Origin: JAILLW01 sp045629045
GTDB lineage: Bacteria > Bacillota > Clostridia > Lachnospirales > Lachnospiraceae
Assembly (NCBI GenBank): GCA_045629045.1
Contig: JAZQQM010000055.1
Location: forward strand, 56,198 to 120,197
DNA length: 64,000 bases
Reading direction: 5' to 3'
This document shows positions 63,364 to 64,000 of this stretch, in pieces. The position numbers and the translations under genes were made by a program. Each line of letters begins with the position of its first letter. Position 1 is the stretch's first letter. The notes under the pieces are model-generated. The model saw only the letters and a program-made list of their open reading frames with translations, ran no database searches and was not told where the DNA came from.

Positions 63364-64000
63364 TTAAAGAAGAGAAAGTACACCCTGATTAGACTGGTTA
63401 GCCTGTGCCAGCATTGCCTGTCCTGCCTGAGCAAGGATATTGTTGTTAGCAAACTTAACCATCTCTGTAGCCATATCTGTATCACGGATAGCAGATTCAG
63501 CTGATGTCGTGTTCTCTACTACGTTATCCAAGTTATTTACTGTGTGCTCAAGTCTGTTCTGGATAGCACCAAGATCAGATCTTTGTGATGAAACAACCTG
63601 TAATGCTGTCTTGGTAACTCTGTTCAATGAAGCAAAGTCTGATGATGATACATCTGCTGTTCCACGGAATTTTCCGATTGTTGTAGAATCAGCTGTAAAT
63701 ACTGTTGCTACATCCATATTCTTAATAGAAATATTAATGTGCTGATTAGCTTCTGCACCAACCTGCAATCCCTTACCGGTAAATGTTCCGTCAAGTAAGT
63801 TCTGCTCATTGAATGTTGTTGTATCACGTACTCTGTCAATTTCAGTAAGTAACTGCTGGACTTCTGCTTTGATGTATCCACGGTCAACTGTTGTTAATGT
63901 TCCGTTTTCACCCTTTACTGACAGTTCATTGATACGCTGAATCATATCATGTACTTCGTTAAGAGCACCTTCAGCTGTCTGTACGCAGGAAATACCATCT
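63364..64000 (-). CDS. fliC: Flagellin 3, C-terminal part
   Basis: The gene runs off the window edge; about the last 211 codons are present. The visible protein starts in the conserved DGISCVQTAEGALNEVHDMIQR helix. Its central region is almost the same as that of flagellin 2, and it ends VLSLL without the final glycine seen in the other two. Synonymous differences from flagellin 2 are concentrated in scattered third positions, which suggests an older duplication with partial homogenisation. Confidence 0.93.
   Translation of the reverse strand, partial: DGISCVQTAEGALNEVHDMIQRINELSVKGENGTLTTVDRGYIKAEVQQLLTEIDRVRDTTTFNEQNLLDGTFTGKGLQVGAEANQHINISIKNMDVATVFTADSTTIGKFRGTADVSSSDFASLNRVTKTALQVVSSQRSDLGAIQNRLEHTVNNLDNVVENTTSAESAIRDTDMATEMVKFANNNILAQAGQAMLAQANQSNQGVLSLL

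Noticed and set aside
35..64000. tRNA, rRNA or known riboswitch genes
   Set aside because: I looked through the intergenic stretches and found no cloverleaf, rRNA signature or T-box/riboswitch core that I could support.

Overview
The window looks like a chromosome segment of a motile, low-GC Clostridium relative, most likely a Lachnospiraceae member of the Butyrivibrio/Roseburia/Lachnospira kind. The evidence is AT-rich DNA with AGGAGG-type ribosome sites, tandem short flagellins, a dCache chemoreceptor, the ispE-gntR-murI-DUF1934 gene order, and many glycan genes. No rRNA, tRNA, CRISPR array, insertion sequence or prophage was recognised, and no gap longer than 300 bases lacks a gene.

Layout. 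0-2.7 kb: pentose/deoxy-sugar metabolism (edge of an isomerase, xylulokinase) and an EamA transporter that may be read from a leaderless mRNA. 2.7-6.5 kb: a ClpX-type unfoldase with an altered RKH loop, an NlpC/P60 coiled-coil hydrolase and a trigger-factor-like lipoprotein. 6.7-9.7 kb: ispE, a GntR regulator, murI and DUF1934, led by a near-consensus promoter and a GntR-like operator. 9.7-14.5 kb: a small membrane protein, a glycosyltransferase, a chemoreceptor and a flagellin-like gene with an unusual C-terminus. 14.5-17.2 kb: two tandem copies of a probable toxin-antitoxin module (DUF3990 ADP-ribosyltransferase-like protein plus XRE protein), each with its own long palindromic operator.

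17.2-51.2 kb: a surface-glycopolymer cluster of 22 genes, all on the minus strand. It holds CDP-glycerol-type phosphotransferases, TagD- and IspD/TarI-like cytidylyltransferases, a LicD fusion, UDP-galactopyranose mutase, GT2/GT4/WbsX transferases, an acetyltransferase, methyltransferases and a radical SAM protein. The products point to a phosphodiester-linked polymer of the teichoic-acid or capsule type with galactofuranose. The striking feature is that 16 of these otherwise unrelated enzymes carry the same small Rossmann-like 'FGxG...D' domain at one end. Internal terminators and gene scraps between genes suggest cassette exchange and perhaps antitermination.

51.3-54.5 kb: a DUF4143 ATPase behind 23-bp tandem repeats, a GntR regulator and a cytoplasmic GH5 glycosidase. 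54.6-61.2 kb: an Rpn-type nuclease and a small coiled-coil/HTH protein under twin operators, coupled by overlap to glycosyltransferases with helical repeats. Next come a double glycosyltransferase and a CgeB-like glycosyltransferase. 61.2-64 kb: three tandem flagellins, at least one with a clear sigma-28 promoter. The 55.9-61.2 kb glycosyltransferases are best read as flagellin-modifying enzymes.
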